Positions 1 through 6,929 of a stretch of 15,100 nt of DNA are shown here, piece by piece (positions within the stretch are counted from its first letter, which is position 1; every line of letters begins with the position of its first letter). Below the pieces are notes generated by a model. That model saw nothing but the letters and a program-made list of their open reading frames with translations, ran no database searches and had not been told where the DNA came from. This DNA is from CAZDRB01 sp964507925 (GTDB lineage Bacteria; Patescibacteriota; Microgenomatia; UBA1400; UBA12108). The position numbers and the translations under genes are program-made. Location of the stretch: the NCBI GenBank assembly GCA_964507925.1, contig CAZDRB010000014.1, positions 1 to 15,100 of the forward strand, in the 5' to 3' direction.

Positions 1-1812
1 GGTATGTGTGCCTTTGAATTGACACCCTGCGATGGAGGAGCAGAGGAGACGGCTTGTCCGAATGGAGGTACACCGACGTGCAAGTGCGAGAACAACTGCA
101 GTGCGAGTCTGCAGACAGGTGATTCGTGTGCGATGAATAACTGCGCGGCGGGAGTTTCTGGCGTCATGTGTTGCCCATCGGGCGGGGGAGGAGCTCCGGC
201 TGCGTGCCAGCCGATCCCGGCTAATCGCGAAACCTGTTCGGATTATTCGTTTTGGACGAACCCTTCTGGAACTGCTTGTGACGGGGAAAAGGAGTCAACC
301 GCAGGTGGATGTAGCCCCGGATATGCGTGCGTACCAAACGGGAATGATGGTCCAGATGATCTAGAGATGTGCTCTTGTAGCTGGTATCCAGCATGTAATG
401 CGTGTACTGCTACGGCTCCCGCCGCGTTTACCTTGTCTTCGCCCGCTAACGGGAGTAATACAGGTAGCTCGACCGTGACAATGACGTGGAATGCCACCTC
501 TTCTTGGGGAAACGACTGTAATCCCAATGCCAATACCAGGCAATATCGGATTTATACAGGTGATACCTCGGCGGCAGGAGACCTGGCAGGAACCGTGAAT
601 CATCCTACAACCACATTCCAGTTTAACGGCAATCCAGGACAGCTATATTACTGGAAAGTCCAGGCCTCAAATGGGACCGCGACTAGAACGTCCTCGGTTT
701 GGAGCTTTTATACCTCGGCAACTATTGCCGGCACAGTGTACTATGACTCGGACAATACCTGCTCGACCGCGACTCCGTCTAACCTAGGCGGCGCTAGCGT
801 GAGTGAGCGAGTTTCAGGCGCTAGTGGGAGTGTGACGGGAGGAGGGACTTATACTTTATCCGGAATGGCCGAGGGGTCCAATCTCTATACGCTGGACTTG
901 AACTACGACACGGATAACTATGTCTGCTCGACTGGTCCGACCGGGACTGGGTGCGGCCTAGGTTGTCCGACGCAGACTCTGGTCTCGGCATCCTCGACCG
1001 GGAACAATTATTTCTTGACTGCCAAACGCTCTGCTTGGTGGCAGGCGATGGGGGCGCCCGTATATGCGGGGTCACAAGCTGGTGGGGTGACTGTCTTGTC
1101 TCAGCTACCTAGTGCGAGTGATCGATTGATCTTGCCGGGAATTGGCGGGACATCAGGTGCTCTTCTGAGAGGTTCTGGATCGGCGAATCTCGGGTCTGGA
1201 GCAGTATCGGATGATCTGTGGAGCACCGTTTCCAGGTACCGCGGTAAGACCATGAACTACAACTACTTCGCCGCTCAGATGGGGGTCGTGCGGGGGCAGG
1301 ACTCGGAGTTTGTGAGCGATACTCTTACAAGGCCTAGCTACGTCGCTGACAAAGATTTTTGGTACTCGGATCCAGTGTCTGGCATTGCCACGCTTGACGA
1401 TACATGGACAGTGCCATCTGGGGAGAGCTACGTAGTGTTTGTAAATGGTGACCTTAGAATTGAAGATAATGTGACGGTTGAAGCGGGCGGGTTTTTGTCA
1501 TTTATTGTGAACGGGGATATAGTGGTTGATCCTGCGGTTACCAGGATCGAGGGAGTGCTCGTCTCGAGCGGTAACTTTGAGACTGAGACTGATTATGTAG
1601 CTGGGGTGACTGACGATGTACAACTCACAGTCGAGGGGAATGTGATTGCGTGGGGAGCGCTTTCTCTAACTCGCGACCTGGGAGTGGGGAATAACTCGAC
1701 ACCTGCTGAGTTCTTTAGTTATCGACCTGACCTACTTATCAATATGCCGAGTAAGATGAGGAGTTTTGCGCTGCAGTGGGAAGAGGTGGTGGCGGGGACT
1801 TTTGGGGAGTAA
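1..1812 (+). CDS. Cys-rich secreted/surface protein, 5' end missing
   Basis: The frame is open from the first base. An ATG at 4 exists, but the protein from there has no signal peptide, so the true start is probably upstream of the window. Counting from that ATG: residues 1-135 are very Cys-rich (about 19 Cys) with Gly/Pro/Asn/Thr-rich linkers; about 140-238 look like a fibronectin type III domain (SSPANG start, YYWKVQA core, VWSFYT end); about 240-340 resemble a carboxypeptidase-regulatory/prealbumin-like beta domain with further Cys; about 345-602 form a long beta-rich region (SYVVFVNGDLRIE, GFLSFIVNGDIVV, TPAEFFSYRPDLL) that I associate with large extracellular proteins of Microgenomates. 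No C-terminal anchor or sorting signal is seen. The likely role is a cell-surface or secreted structural/adhesive protein; the ligand is unknown. The Cys content implies oxidative folding outside the cell, which fits the disulfide genes at 7579-10493. Confidence 0.75.
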   Translation, partial: GMCAFELTPCDGGAEETACPNGGTPTCKCENNCSASLQTGDSCAMNNCAAGVSGVMCCPSGGGGAPAACQPIPANRETCSDYSFWTNPSGTACDGEKESTAGGCSPGYACVPNGNDGPDDLEMCSCSWYPACNACTATAPAAFTLSSPANGSNTGSSTVTMTWNATSSWGNDCNPNANTRQYRIYTGDTSAAGDLAGTVNHPTTTFQFNGNPGQLYYWKVQASNGTATRTSSVWSFYTSATIAGTVYYDSDNTCSTATPSNLGGASVSERVSGASGSVTGGGTYTLSGMAEGSNLYTLDLNYDTDNYVCSTGPTGTGCGLGCPTQTLVSASSTGNNYFLTAKRSAWWQAMGAPVYAGSQAGGVTVLSQLPSASDRLILPGIGGTSGALLRGSGSANLGSGAVSDDLWSTVSRYRGKTMNYNYFAAQMGVVRGQDSEFVSDTLTRPSYVADKDFWYSDPVSGIATLDDTWTVPSGESYVVFVNGDLRIEDNVTVEAGGFLSFIVNGDIVVDPAVTRIEGVLVSSGNFETETDYVAGVTDDVQLTVEGNVIAWGALSLTRDLGVGNNSTPAEFFSYRPDLLINMPSKMRSFALQWEEVVAGTFGE

Positions 1813-1825
1813 TTTTTTGTGCTGT

Positions 1826-1854
1826 CCCGCCAGCACGGGGCGGGTTCTTCTTTT
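1826..1854 (+). terminator. possible Rho-independent terminator of the surface-protein gene
   Basis: The arms CCCGCC (1826-1831) and GGCGGG (1839-1844) can form a 6-bp G/C stem, followed directly by TTCTTCTTTT (1845-1854). It begins 14 nt after the stop codon, a normal place for an intrinsic terminator. The U-tract is interrupted by C and the stem is short. The same position in the related repeat at 3271 also has a G/C hairpin, so this may be part of a repeat unit rather than a dedicated terminator. Confidence 0.45.
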
Positions 1855-2091
1855 GCTCGTGCGAAAAGAATAGCCAAGAAAAGCACGCCTCGGCGGCTCG
1901 CTAAAATTACTCGCTCATTTATGAACATGAATTCTTTCTGGTTCGCCACTCACTAAGTTCGTGATAGCTCTCTAGATACGGTCATGTTCGTTTTAAAGGT
2001 ATTCGCTCTTAATTTCTTAACGCTCACACGGCGAGGACTCCTTAACACAGAGTATTCGTCAGAGAATTCTTAACGTTCGCAACTGGGAGAG
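1826..2091 (+). repeat. intergenic repeat unit, copy A (left of fic)
   Basis: This non-coding stretch shares ordered blocks with 3271-3470. The blocks are: a G/C hairpin; a hairpin with arms TTCTTTT (1848-1854) and AAAAGAA (1864-1870) followed by a CCAAGAAAAG-type tract; GGCTCGCTAAA at 1895-1905 leading to CTCATT at 1914-1919; and a 41-bp block at 2051-2091 matching 3430-3470 at about 36 positions, including an 18-bp exact run AGTATTCGTCAGAGAATT. A further 8-bp inverted repeat, GAACATGA (1923-1930) / TCATGTTC (1982-1989), lies between blocks. A short variant, TTAACGCTCACACGGCGAGG, is at 2017-2036. No coding signal is seen. The region fills most of the 322-nt gap between the convergent surface-protein and fic genes; 2092-2134 is A/T-rich low-complexity sequence. 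Confidence 0.6.
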
Positions 2092-2134
2092 AGAGGGTTA
2101 GGAAATAGTAATCTAGTAATGTAGGGATTAGGAA

Positions 2135-3214
2135 TTAATTCTTCAATTGATACTTGCTGCCTTTGGTGTGGCCTTTTTTGACTAAGAGATTTTTCTTGAC
2201 AAGATCGCGGAGGTCACGGAGGATCGTGTCCTCGGAGACGTCGGGGAGGATGTCGCGAGCCTCACTCATCCCGATTGAGGCGTGCCTTTCGATATATTCA
2301 ACAAGCCTGATTTGGCGGTCGGTCAAGGTGATTTGTCTGCCGCCGATTGTGCTTTTGAGGTGGAGGTCGAGTGAGAGCTTTTGTACCAGCGTCTTGACCC
2401 GACTAAACTCGATTGCGATCCCGAGCGTAAAATACTCGAGCCACTCTGTGAGCTTGCCCGTTTTTTCGACTGATTGGAGAGCTTGGTAGTATTCCTCGGG
2501 GTGGGAGTCGTAGTATTCCTCGAGCGCAAAGAATTTTTTGACTTCGTAGCCTTCTATGAATAGGAGGAGGAGTGCCATGGCGCGCGCTGTCCTGCCGTTG
2601 CCGTCTGTGAACGGGTGGATCCTGGCCAGTTCGTAGTGAAGGATGCCGGCTTTGAGAAGTGGATGAGTTTCCTCGCCTTCTTCGCTACCGAGCCAGTCAA
2701 ATAATTCGTCGATGTAGTAGGCAACCTCGGTTGGGGGAGGCGGGCGAAAGGTGATCTCGCCGGACTGAGTGTTTCTAATCACGACCTTGACCGTGCGGTA
2801 GTGACCGGCCTCGGAGGCGGGGAGAAGGCCTTGAACGGTTAAGCGGTGGATCTCCTCTAGAATGTGACGAGTTAGTTTGACTTTGCCTTTTTCCTTGATT
2901 GGGGTAAAGGAGTCGAGATAGTCCATGACCGAGCGGTAGTTGATGACTTCTTGGATGTCGCGGTCCCGACCTGTGACGCTCGCGCGCTCAGGACTCTCGG
3001 GGTTGCCGAGGACTTGCTCCACTTCTTCTAGCTTGAGATCGTTGCCCTCAAGGTGAGTGCCGTGGTGGATGATCTTGGCGCGCGCCTCGGCCTGGAAGCG
3101 ACGTTCCCAGGCAGGGACGAGGGGAGCGTGGGTGATGACTTCGCGGGCGGAGTCGATTGTGCCGACGTTTCTGAGGATACTGCTCGTGATTGTGTAGGTG
3201 GGGGTGTAGGACAT
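2135..3214 (-). CDS. Fic-domain protein with C-terminal winged helix
   Basis: Fic enzymes transfer AMP or another phosphate-containing group from a nucleotide to a protein hydroxyl, and some reverse the reaction. The catalytic motif HPFTDGNGR is intact at residues 200-208 (His200 base, Asp204 metal ligand, Arg208). An N-terminal region with HGTHLEGN (50s) matches the class II inhibitory helix around Glu55, although the usual Ser/Thr four residues before the Glu is Gly here. Residues 150-160 (TQSGEITFRPPP) fit the flap that positions the target. About 293-359 form a winged helix (DILPDVSEDTILRDLRDLVKK as recognition region), typical of stand-alone Fic/wHTH proteins. The length is complete for this type. 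The gene is antisense to its neighbours and lies between two related repeats. The start at 3214 has no Shine-Dalgarno and no alternative ATG or GTG close by. The target protein is unknown. Confidence 0.9.
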   Translation of the reverse strand: MSYTPTYTITSSILRNVGTIDSAREVITHAPLVPAWERRFQAEARAKIIHHGTHLEGNDLKLEEVEQVLGNPESPERASVTGRDRDIQEVINYRSVMDYLDSFTPIKEKGKVKLTRHILEEIHRLTVQGLLPASEAGHYRTVKVVIRNTQSGEITFRPPPPTEVAYYIDELFDWLGSEEGEETHPLLKAGILHYELARIHPFTDGNGRTARAMALLLLFIEGYEVKKFFALEEYYDSHPEEYYQALQSVEKTGKLTEWLEYFTLGIAIEFSRVKTLVQKLSLDLHLKSTIGGRQITLTDRQIRLVEYIERHASIGMSEARDILPDVSEDTILRDLRDLVKKNLLVKKGHTKGSKYQLKN

Positions 3215-3220
3215 ATGTGT

Positions 3221-3249
3221 ATTACCGCATATTTTGCGGTAAAATGCAA
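3221..3249 (-). promoter_or_regulatory. fic core promoter overlapping an operator-like inverted repeat
   Basis: The perfect 8-bp inverted repeat TTACCGCA (3222-3229) / TGCGGTAA (3235-3242), with a 5-bp spacer, lies 7 bp before the fic ATG. Read on the minus strand, TTGCAT (3249-3244) and GGTAAT (3226-3221) are 17 bp apart, with TGC directly before the -10, an extended -10 form. Transcription would then start at or next to the ATG (leaderless). The palindrome covers the spacer and -10, as a repressor site would. The winged helix of the Fic protein is the obvious candidate ligand (inference). Confidence 0.6.
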
Positions 3250-3270
3250 ATTATCGAATTGTTATTTCTA

Positions 3271-3470
3271 GCGGGTTTCGCCCCGCCTGACGAGTTCATT
3301 TTCTTATTCTCTTAAGAAAATGAACCAAAAGAAGCGAGCTCCCAGGCTCGCTAAATTCTCTTCCTCATTGATTGCCTCGAGTCTATCTGGCCTGCACCTG
3401 TTCGGCCAGAAAAGTCTCGGCACAAGTTAAGTATTCGTCAGAGAATTATTCACGCTCGCGGCTGGGAGAG
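3271..3470 (+). repeat. intergenic repeat unit, copy B (right of fic)
   Basis: The blocks run in the same order and orientation as at 1826-2091: G/C hairpin GCGGG (3271-3275) / CCCGC (3282-3286); a perfect 12-bp inverted repeat GTTCATTTTCTT (3294-3305) / AAGAAAATGAAC (3314-3325) followed by CAAAAG; a 7-bp hairpin AGCGAGC (3333-3339) / GCTCGCT (3346-3352) running into TAAATTCTC and CTCATT; and the 41-bp block at 3430-3470. The middle spacer is about 70 nt shorter than in copy A. A third fragment, AACGCTCACAGCTGGGAG (3522-3539), repeats the right end of the 41-bp block. No ORF is convincing here. Confidence 0.6.
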
Positions 3471-3642
3471 TCGGGGGACAACGTATGTTTGTAAAATCTA
3501 GAAAACTTGACGAGATAATAGAACGCTCACAGCTGGGAGGAAGGAACTCAGTTTCTTAACGCATTCTTGTAAATTTTACTAACCAACCTAAATATCTAGA
3601 AAAACACCTGCTAGGCATCACTCTATGAGGTAGAATAAAGAT
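3471..3642. other. intergenic leader region of the DNA ligase gene
   Basis: This holds a partial repeat fragment (3522-3539), a short repeat GAACTCAGTTTCTTAACG (3544-3561) seen again before the CcdA-like gene, and A/T-rich sequence. TAGAAT (3631-3636) is 6 nt before the ligase ATG and could be a -10 box. No good -35 or Shine-Dalgarno was found (GAGG at 3627-3630 is 12 nt from the ATG). Confidence 0.35.
3544..3561 (+). repeat. 18-bp dispersed repeat, copy 1
   Basis: GAACTCAGTTTCTTAACG matches 7493-7510 at 17 of 18 positions. The inner TTTCTTAACG also occurs at 2013-2022. All copies are intergenic. Function unknown. Confidence 0.4.
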
Positions 3643-5397
3643 ATGAAGTTTTCTAGATTAGTCACGTATTTTGAGCGAGTGGAGGCGACGACACTCAGGA
3701 ATCAAAAAACAGAGATTTTGGCGGAGCTACTCAAGGAAGCGGATCCTGACGAAGTTGCCAAACTTGTTTATCTCTCCCTCGGGGGACTTAGACCCAAGTT
3801 TGACCGCTTAGAGTTTAACATGGCCGAGAAGTTGATCCTCCGTGCAATTGGCGCGAGCGAGAAACAGTATCAAGAAATTGGGGATATTGGGGAGCTAGCG
3901 AAGAAACTAATCCCTACTTCTCCGGGAGATCAGAGTGTCCAAGAAGTCTACGAAGAACTAGAGACAATTGCGAGTGACTCTGGGAGCGGGAGCCAGGACA
4001 GAAAAGTTGCGAGACTTTCGAAACTCCTTGCACAAGTTGGCACTGTGGGAGCGAAATACCTTGCCCGTATGGTTGCTGGCAAGTTGAGGCTCGGATTCTC
4101 GGATAAGACAGTCATTGACGCCCTCTCATATTTTGAATCTGGGACGAAGTCGGAGAGCGCGATCCTCGACTCAGCCTACCAAAGGCGACCTGATGTCGGC
4201 TACCTGGCCGAAAAAGTCAAAGAAATGGGGACGAAAAAAGCTGTAGAGAGTATTGATCTCGCAATCGGGACTCCGATCATGCCGGCTCTTGCCCAGAGGC
4301 TAAAGACTGCTAGTGAGATGATCGAGAAAATGGGGAAGGTGATTGCAGAAGCTAAATATGACGGAACGAGAGTGCAAATTCATTTTAGTAAAAATATAAA
4401 CTCCAATTTACAATTTACAATTTACAATAAAGAATTAAATTCAAATTCTCAAACGGGATTGTTTGGGGAAGAATCAAAACCAAAGTTTTGGGTGCGGACG
4501 TTTACCCGCAACTTGGACGAGAGCTCGGAGATGTTTCCGGAGCTTGCAGAGATTCTCCCGCAAATTGACGCCAAGGAGGTAATTCTTGACTCAGAGGCCG
4601 TCGGGTACGATACTAAGACCGACAAACTCCTCCCATTTCAGATGACGATTACCCGAAAGCGTAAACACGGGATCGGGGAGGCGAGTTCTGCCGTACCACT
4701 CAAGTTTTTTGTGTTTGACATTATGTACTTGGACGGCAAGAGTTTGATTGATTTGCCTTTAAGCGAGCGAAAAAAGATCCTTGCGGGCGTGATCAGGGGA
4801 TCAGGGCCCCTCGTGGTCGACGAGTATATTGAGACCGAGAGTCCAGACGAGCTGCGCGCGTTTCATGCTAGGCAACTCGCCGAGGGACTAGAGGGAGCGC
4901 TCGTCAAGCAAATAGAGGGGAAGTATATGCCAGGGAGAGTGGGGTACAACTGGGTCAAGTTCAAGGAAAGTGAGGACTCGCGCGCCAAGCTCGCCGATAC
5001 ACTCGACGTCATCATCATGGGGTATTACTCGGGGCGCGGCAAGAGGAGCACTTTTGGACTAGGGGCGTTTCTGGTTGGCATCAAGTCGGGAGAGGAGATA
5101 GTGACTATTGCCAAGGTGGGGACCGGGATATCGGACGAGCAGTTTGGCGAACTTTATAAAAAACTCAGAAAACTCGAAATCAAAAGTCCTAGATCAGAAT
5201 ATAAAGTACCAAAGATCTTGATCCCCGATGTGTGGGTCGAGCCTGAGATAGTGGTTGAGGTGGCGGCGGACGAGATCACTAAGTCGCCGACTCATACAGC
5301 TGGATACGCCCTACGGTTCCCGAGGCTAGTTAAGTTTCGTGATGACAAAAGCGTAGGCGAAATTACAACACTCGAAGAAGTAGTACATCTTGCATAG
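3643..5397 (+). CDS. ATP-dependent DNA ligase, archaeal type
   Basis: It seals nicks in duplex DNA through a Lys-AMP intermediate. Residues 1-220 fit the alpha-helical DNA-binding N-domain (MKFSRLVTYFERVEATT start). The nucleotidyltransferase motif I is KYDGTR with Lys238 as the adenylated residue; motif III is LDSEAVGYD (315-323), IIIa FFVFDIMYLDG (355-365), IV EGALVK (417-422) and V WVKFK (437-441). From about 450 (TLDVIIMGYYSGRGKRSTFG) the OB-fold follows. The 584-aa length and domain order match archaeal replicative ligases rather than short bacterial LigD/LigC types or NAD-dependent LigA. Residues about 249-284 are an A/T-rich insert where relatives have a few residues before the TFTRNLDESSEMFPE segment. 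There is no clear Shine-Dalgarno, and a -10-like TAGAAT sits 6 nt upstream. It probably starts an operon with the MFS gene, 14 nt downstream. Confidence 0.93.
   Translation: MKFSRLVTYFERVEATTLRNQKTEILAELLKEADPDEVAKLVYLSLGGLRPKFDRLEFNMAEKLILRAIGASEKQYQEIGDIGELAKKLIPTSPGDQSVQEVYEELETIASDSGSGSQDRKVARLSKLLAQVGTVGAKYLARMVAGKLRLGFSDKTVIDALSYFESGTKSESAILDSAYQRRPDVGYLAEKVKEMGTKKAVESIDLAIGTPIMPALAQRLKTASEMIEKMGKVIAEAKYDGTRVQIHFSKNINSNLQFTIYNKELNSNSQTGLFGEESKPKFWVRTFTRNLDESSEMFPELAEILPQIDAKEVILDSEAVGYDTKTDKLLPFQMTITRKRKHGIGEASSAVPLKFFVFDIMYLDGKSLIDLPLSERKKILAGVIRGSGPLVVDEYIETESPDELRAFHARQLAEGLEGALVKQIEGKYMPGRVGYNWVKFKESEDSRAKLADTLDVIIMGYYSGRGKRSTFGLGAFLVGIKSGEEIVTIAKVGTGISDEQFGELYKKLRKLEIKSPRSEYKVPKILIPDVWVEPEIVVEVAADEITKSPTHTAGYALRFPRLVKFRDDKSVGEITTLEEVVHLA
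4387..4490 (+). repeat. A/T-rich in-frame insert with 7-bp tandem repeats in the ligase gene
   Basis: At 4404-4428 the heptamer AATTTAC is repeated three times in a row with a fourth partial unit, inside a 67-nt run of roughly one fifth G+C by hand count. It encodes an Asn/Ser/Gln-rich peptide (residues about 249-284) right after motif I, where related ligases have only a short turn. The reading frame is preserved. The exact borders are estimated from motif spacing. Confidence 0.6.
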
Positions 5398-5411
5398 TAT
5401 ATAGTTAAGTC

Positions 5412-6605
5412 ATGATAAGAAAGATTGGTCTAGGTGACGGCGTGCATGCCATGTACCTAAACGGGATGATGCGCGCCATGGTTTATTCGTTGGTCGGGAT
5501 TTTTACCCCGATTTATATTTACCAGTTGGTTATGAATCGGGGAGGGAGCGGGACTTTTGGGGTTATTGCAGTTGCTCTTTTTTACCTTCTTATCCGAGTT
5601 ACGGTCTTGGTATTTGCGCTACCGGTATCGCATATGATTGAGCGAGTCGGATTTCGCCGCTCTATTCTTGTGAGTGCGGTATTTCTTGGCTTGTATTTGT
5701 TCTTTTTGCGCCTCGCGAGATTTGATATATGGTATTTGGTGATTGCGGCTGTTGCCGGTGGGATTAATACTCCGAGTTACTGGATCGCCCGCGGTTCGGT
5801 CATATCGCAAGACGGAAGCCGGGGTCAGGTTGGGAAACAAATAGGCAATCTCCTGTCGGTTGAGGAGCTCTCTGCTATCCTCGGGCCAGTTGCGGCGGGA
5901 CTAGTCATTGAGAAATGGGGATTTTCGTACCTATACTTTTTGGCCTTGATTGTCCTTTTGGCCTCGGTAATTCCCATGTGGTATATGCCCAGGCACACAC
6001 ACAAGAACGGGGCGTCGTGGCGCGGATTTGGCATCTGGATCAAGAACCGGAGATATTTCCACCAGGCAGTAGGGATCGCCGGCAAGTCGGTTATTGATTA
6101 TGCCTCGGCGGTGGTGTGGCCACTGGCGATATTTGTCATGGGATGGCACACTTCGCTACTTGGTGGACTATTTTCTCTTGTTGCGATCATCGGGGTTTGT
6201 GGACGTCTAGTTTACGGACGACTATTTGACACGCTTCATAAGCGAGGAGATATGGCTGACGAAAAGTTGTTTGCGAGCGTGAGCTTTGGGGTGAGTATGC
6301 TCCACCTGGCAAGAATTTTTGCTATGAGCGTAAAAACTATTTTTGCTCTCGACTTGTTTGGGGCTATTTTTGCTACCCTACATAGCTCGATGTACTCAAG
6401 TTATGAACAGCTGGGCGGGATGAGGATGGGCTCGATTGCTTACTGGGTTTATAAAGAGATTGTCTATTCCGTGATGGTGGTAGTGATGATGGGAGTGCTT
6501 GCCGTTGCGGCCTGGTTCTCTGTATGGAAGGAACTATTTCTCCTCATGGCCTCGATGTGGGTCATAATCGGGATGGTGCAGGCGAGGGAGAGTAATTTGA
6601 CATGA
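5412..6605 (+). CDS. Major facilitator superfamily (MFS)-like transporter
   Basis: A 397-aa integral membrane protein with many hydrophobic helices separated by short basic loops. HMIERVGFRRS at residues 74-84 fits the MFS motif A loop between helices 2 and 3, and a weaker repeat, RLVYGRLFDTLHKRGD, falls in the second half, as expected for the duplicated MFS fold. The Gly/Pro-rich ILGPVAAGLVIEKWGF segment is like motif C. The substrate cannot be told from sequence. It follows the ligase by 14 nt and overlaps the next gene by 4 nt (ATGA), so the three are probably co-transcribed. No Shine-Dalgarno precedes 5412; TATATA at 5398-5403 lies 8 nt before the ATG, so an internal leaderless promoter is possible. 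A later ATG at residue 14 is a less likely start because the first helix follows closely. Confidence 0.8.
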   Translation: MIRKIGLGDGVHAMYLNGMMRAMVYSLVGIFTPIYIYQLVMNRGGSGTFGVIAVALFYLLIRVTVLVFALPVSHMIERVGFRRSILVSAVFLGLYLFFLRLARFDIWYLVIAAVAGGINTPSYWIARGSVISQDGSRGQVGKQIGNLLSVEELSAILGPVAAGLVIEKWGFSYLYFLALIVLLASVIPMWYMPRHTHKNGASWRGFGIWIKNRRYFHQAVGIAGKSVIDYASAVVWPLAIFVMGWHTSLLGGLFSLVAIIGVCGRLVYGRLFDTLHKRGDMADEKLFASVSFGVSMLHLARIFAMSVKTIFALDLFGAIFATLHSSMYSSYEQLGGMRMGSIAYWVYKEIVYSVMVVVMMGVLAVAAWFSVWKELFLLMASMWVIIGMVQARESNLT

Positions 6606-6892
6606 CAAATAAATCTAATACACAGCCGACACTACTTGGAGATATACTCGCTAAGTACGAGGCGAAAAAGGACACAAAATATATCTCGCAGGAGTTCCAG
6701 GATTTTGGGTACAGACTTGCGGTAGACCTAAATGACATGGCGCACAAATCGCTGTATATCAAGATGGCCAAGTCGGTGCCGAGATCAATACTTGAGCAGG
6801 CGAGGGCGTTTGCGGTTGACGCTGACCATGCGAAGAGCAAGGGGAGACTGTTTATGTGGAAGGTGGCAGAGCTGAAGAAAAATAGTAAATAG
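6602..6892 (+). CDS. small conserved-looking protein of unknown function
   Basis: A 96-aa soluble, basic, mostly helical protein. It starts with LLGDILAKYEAK, has an aromatic/helical middle (FQDFGYRLAVDLNDMAHKSLYIKMA), a PRSILEQARAFA helix and ends GRLFMWKVAELKK. I have the impression that similar short proteins are common in Patescibacteria, but I cannot name a family. The ATG overlaps the stop of the MFS gene (ATGA), so translation is likely coupled. There is no signal peptide, membrane span, Cys pair or known catalytic motif. The helix-rich form would suit a DNA/RNA- or protein-binding role, but this is a guess. Confidence 0.75.
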   Translation: MTNKSNTQPTLLGDILAKYEAKKDTKYISQEFQDFGYRLAVDLNDMAHKSLYIKMAKSVPRSILEQARAFAVDADHAKSKGRLFMWKVAELKKNSK

Positions 6893-6912
6893 CTTATGGT
6901 TGATAGTCCATT

Positions 6913-6923
6913 TGCTATATACT
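6913..6923 (+). promoter_or_regulatory. extended -10-like box for the membrane-protein gene
   Basis: TGC (6913-6915) directly precedes TATATA (6916-6921), which overlaps TATACT (6918-6923). The ATG at 6930 is 8 nt after the first hexamer and there is no Shine-Dalgarno, so a leaderless transcript is likely. No -35 at proper spacing is seen. Confidence 0.4.
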
Positions 6924-6929
6924 CATATT

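Noticed and set aside
243..1075. Minus-strand open frames within the surface-protein gene
   Set aside because: They have no ribosome sites or recognisable domains, and the plus-strand frame encodes clear beta domains throughout.
2135..3214. Fic as half of a toxin-antitoxin pair
   Set aside because: No small antitoxin gene adjoins it; an inhibitory Glu helix is inside the protein and a winged helix is fused, which fits self-regulated class II Fic proteins.
3294..3325. 12-bp inverted repeat as a terminator of fic or the ligase
   Set aside because: It lies upstream of both genes, and its A/T-rich stem has no following U-tract in either direction.
2051..3470. Composite transposon or IS element around fic
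   Set aside because: There is no transposase, no terminal inverted repeats at the ends of the repeat units and no target-site duplication that I can see.
4404..4428. CRISPR or regulatory iteron array
   Set aside because: The units are only 7 bp, directly adjacent without spacers, and inside an intact reading frame.
6900..6929. TTG start adding ten residues to the membrane protein at 6930
   Set aside because: The stretch contains the probable extended -10 box and has no ribosome binding site.
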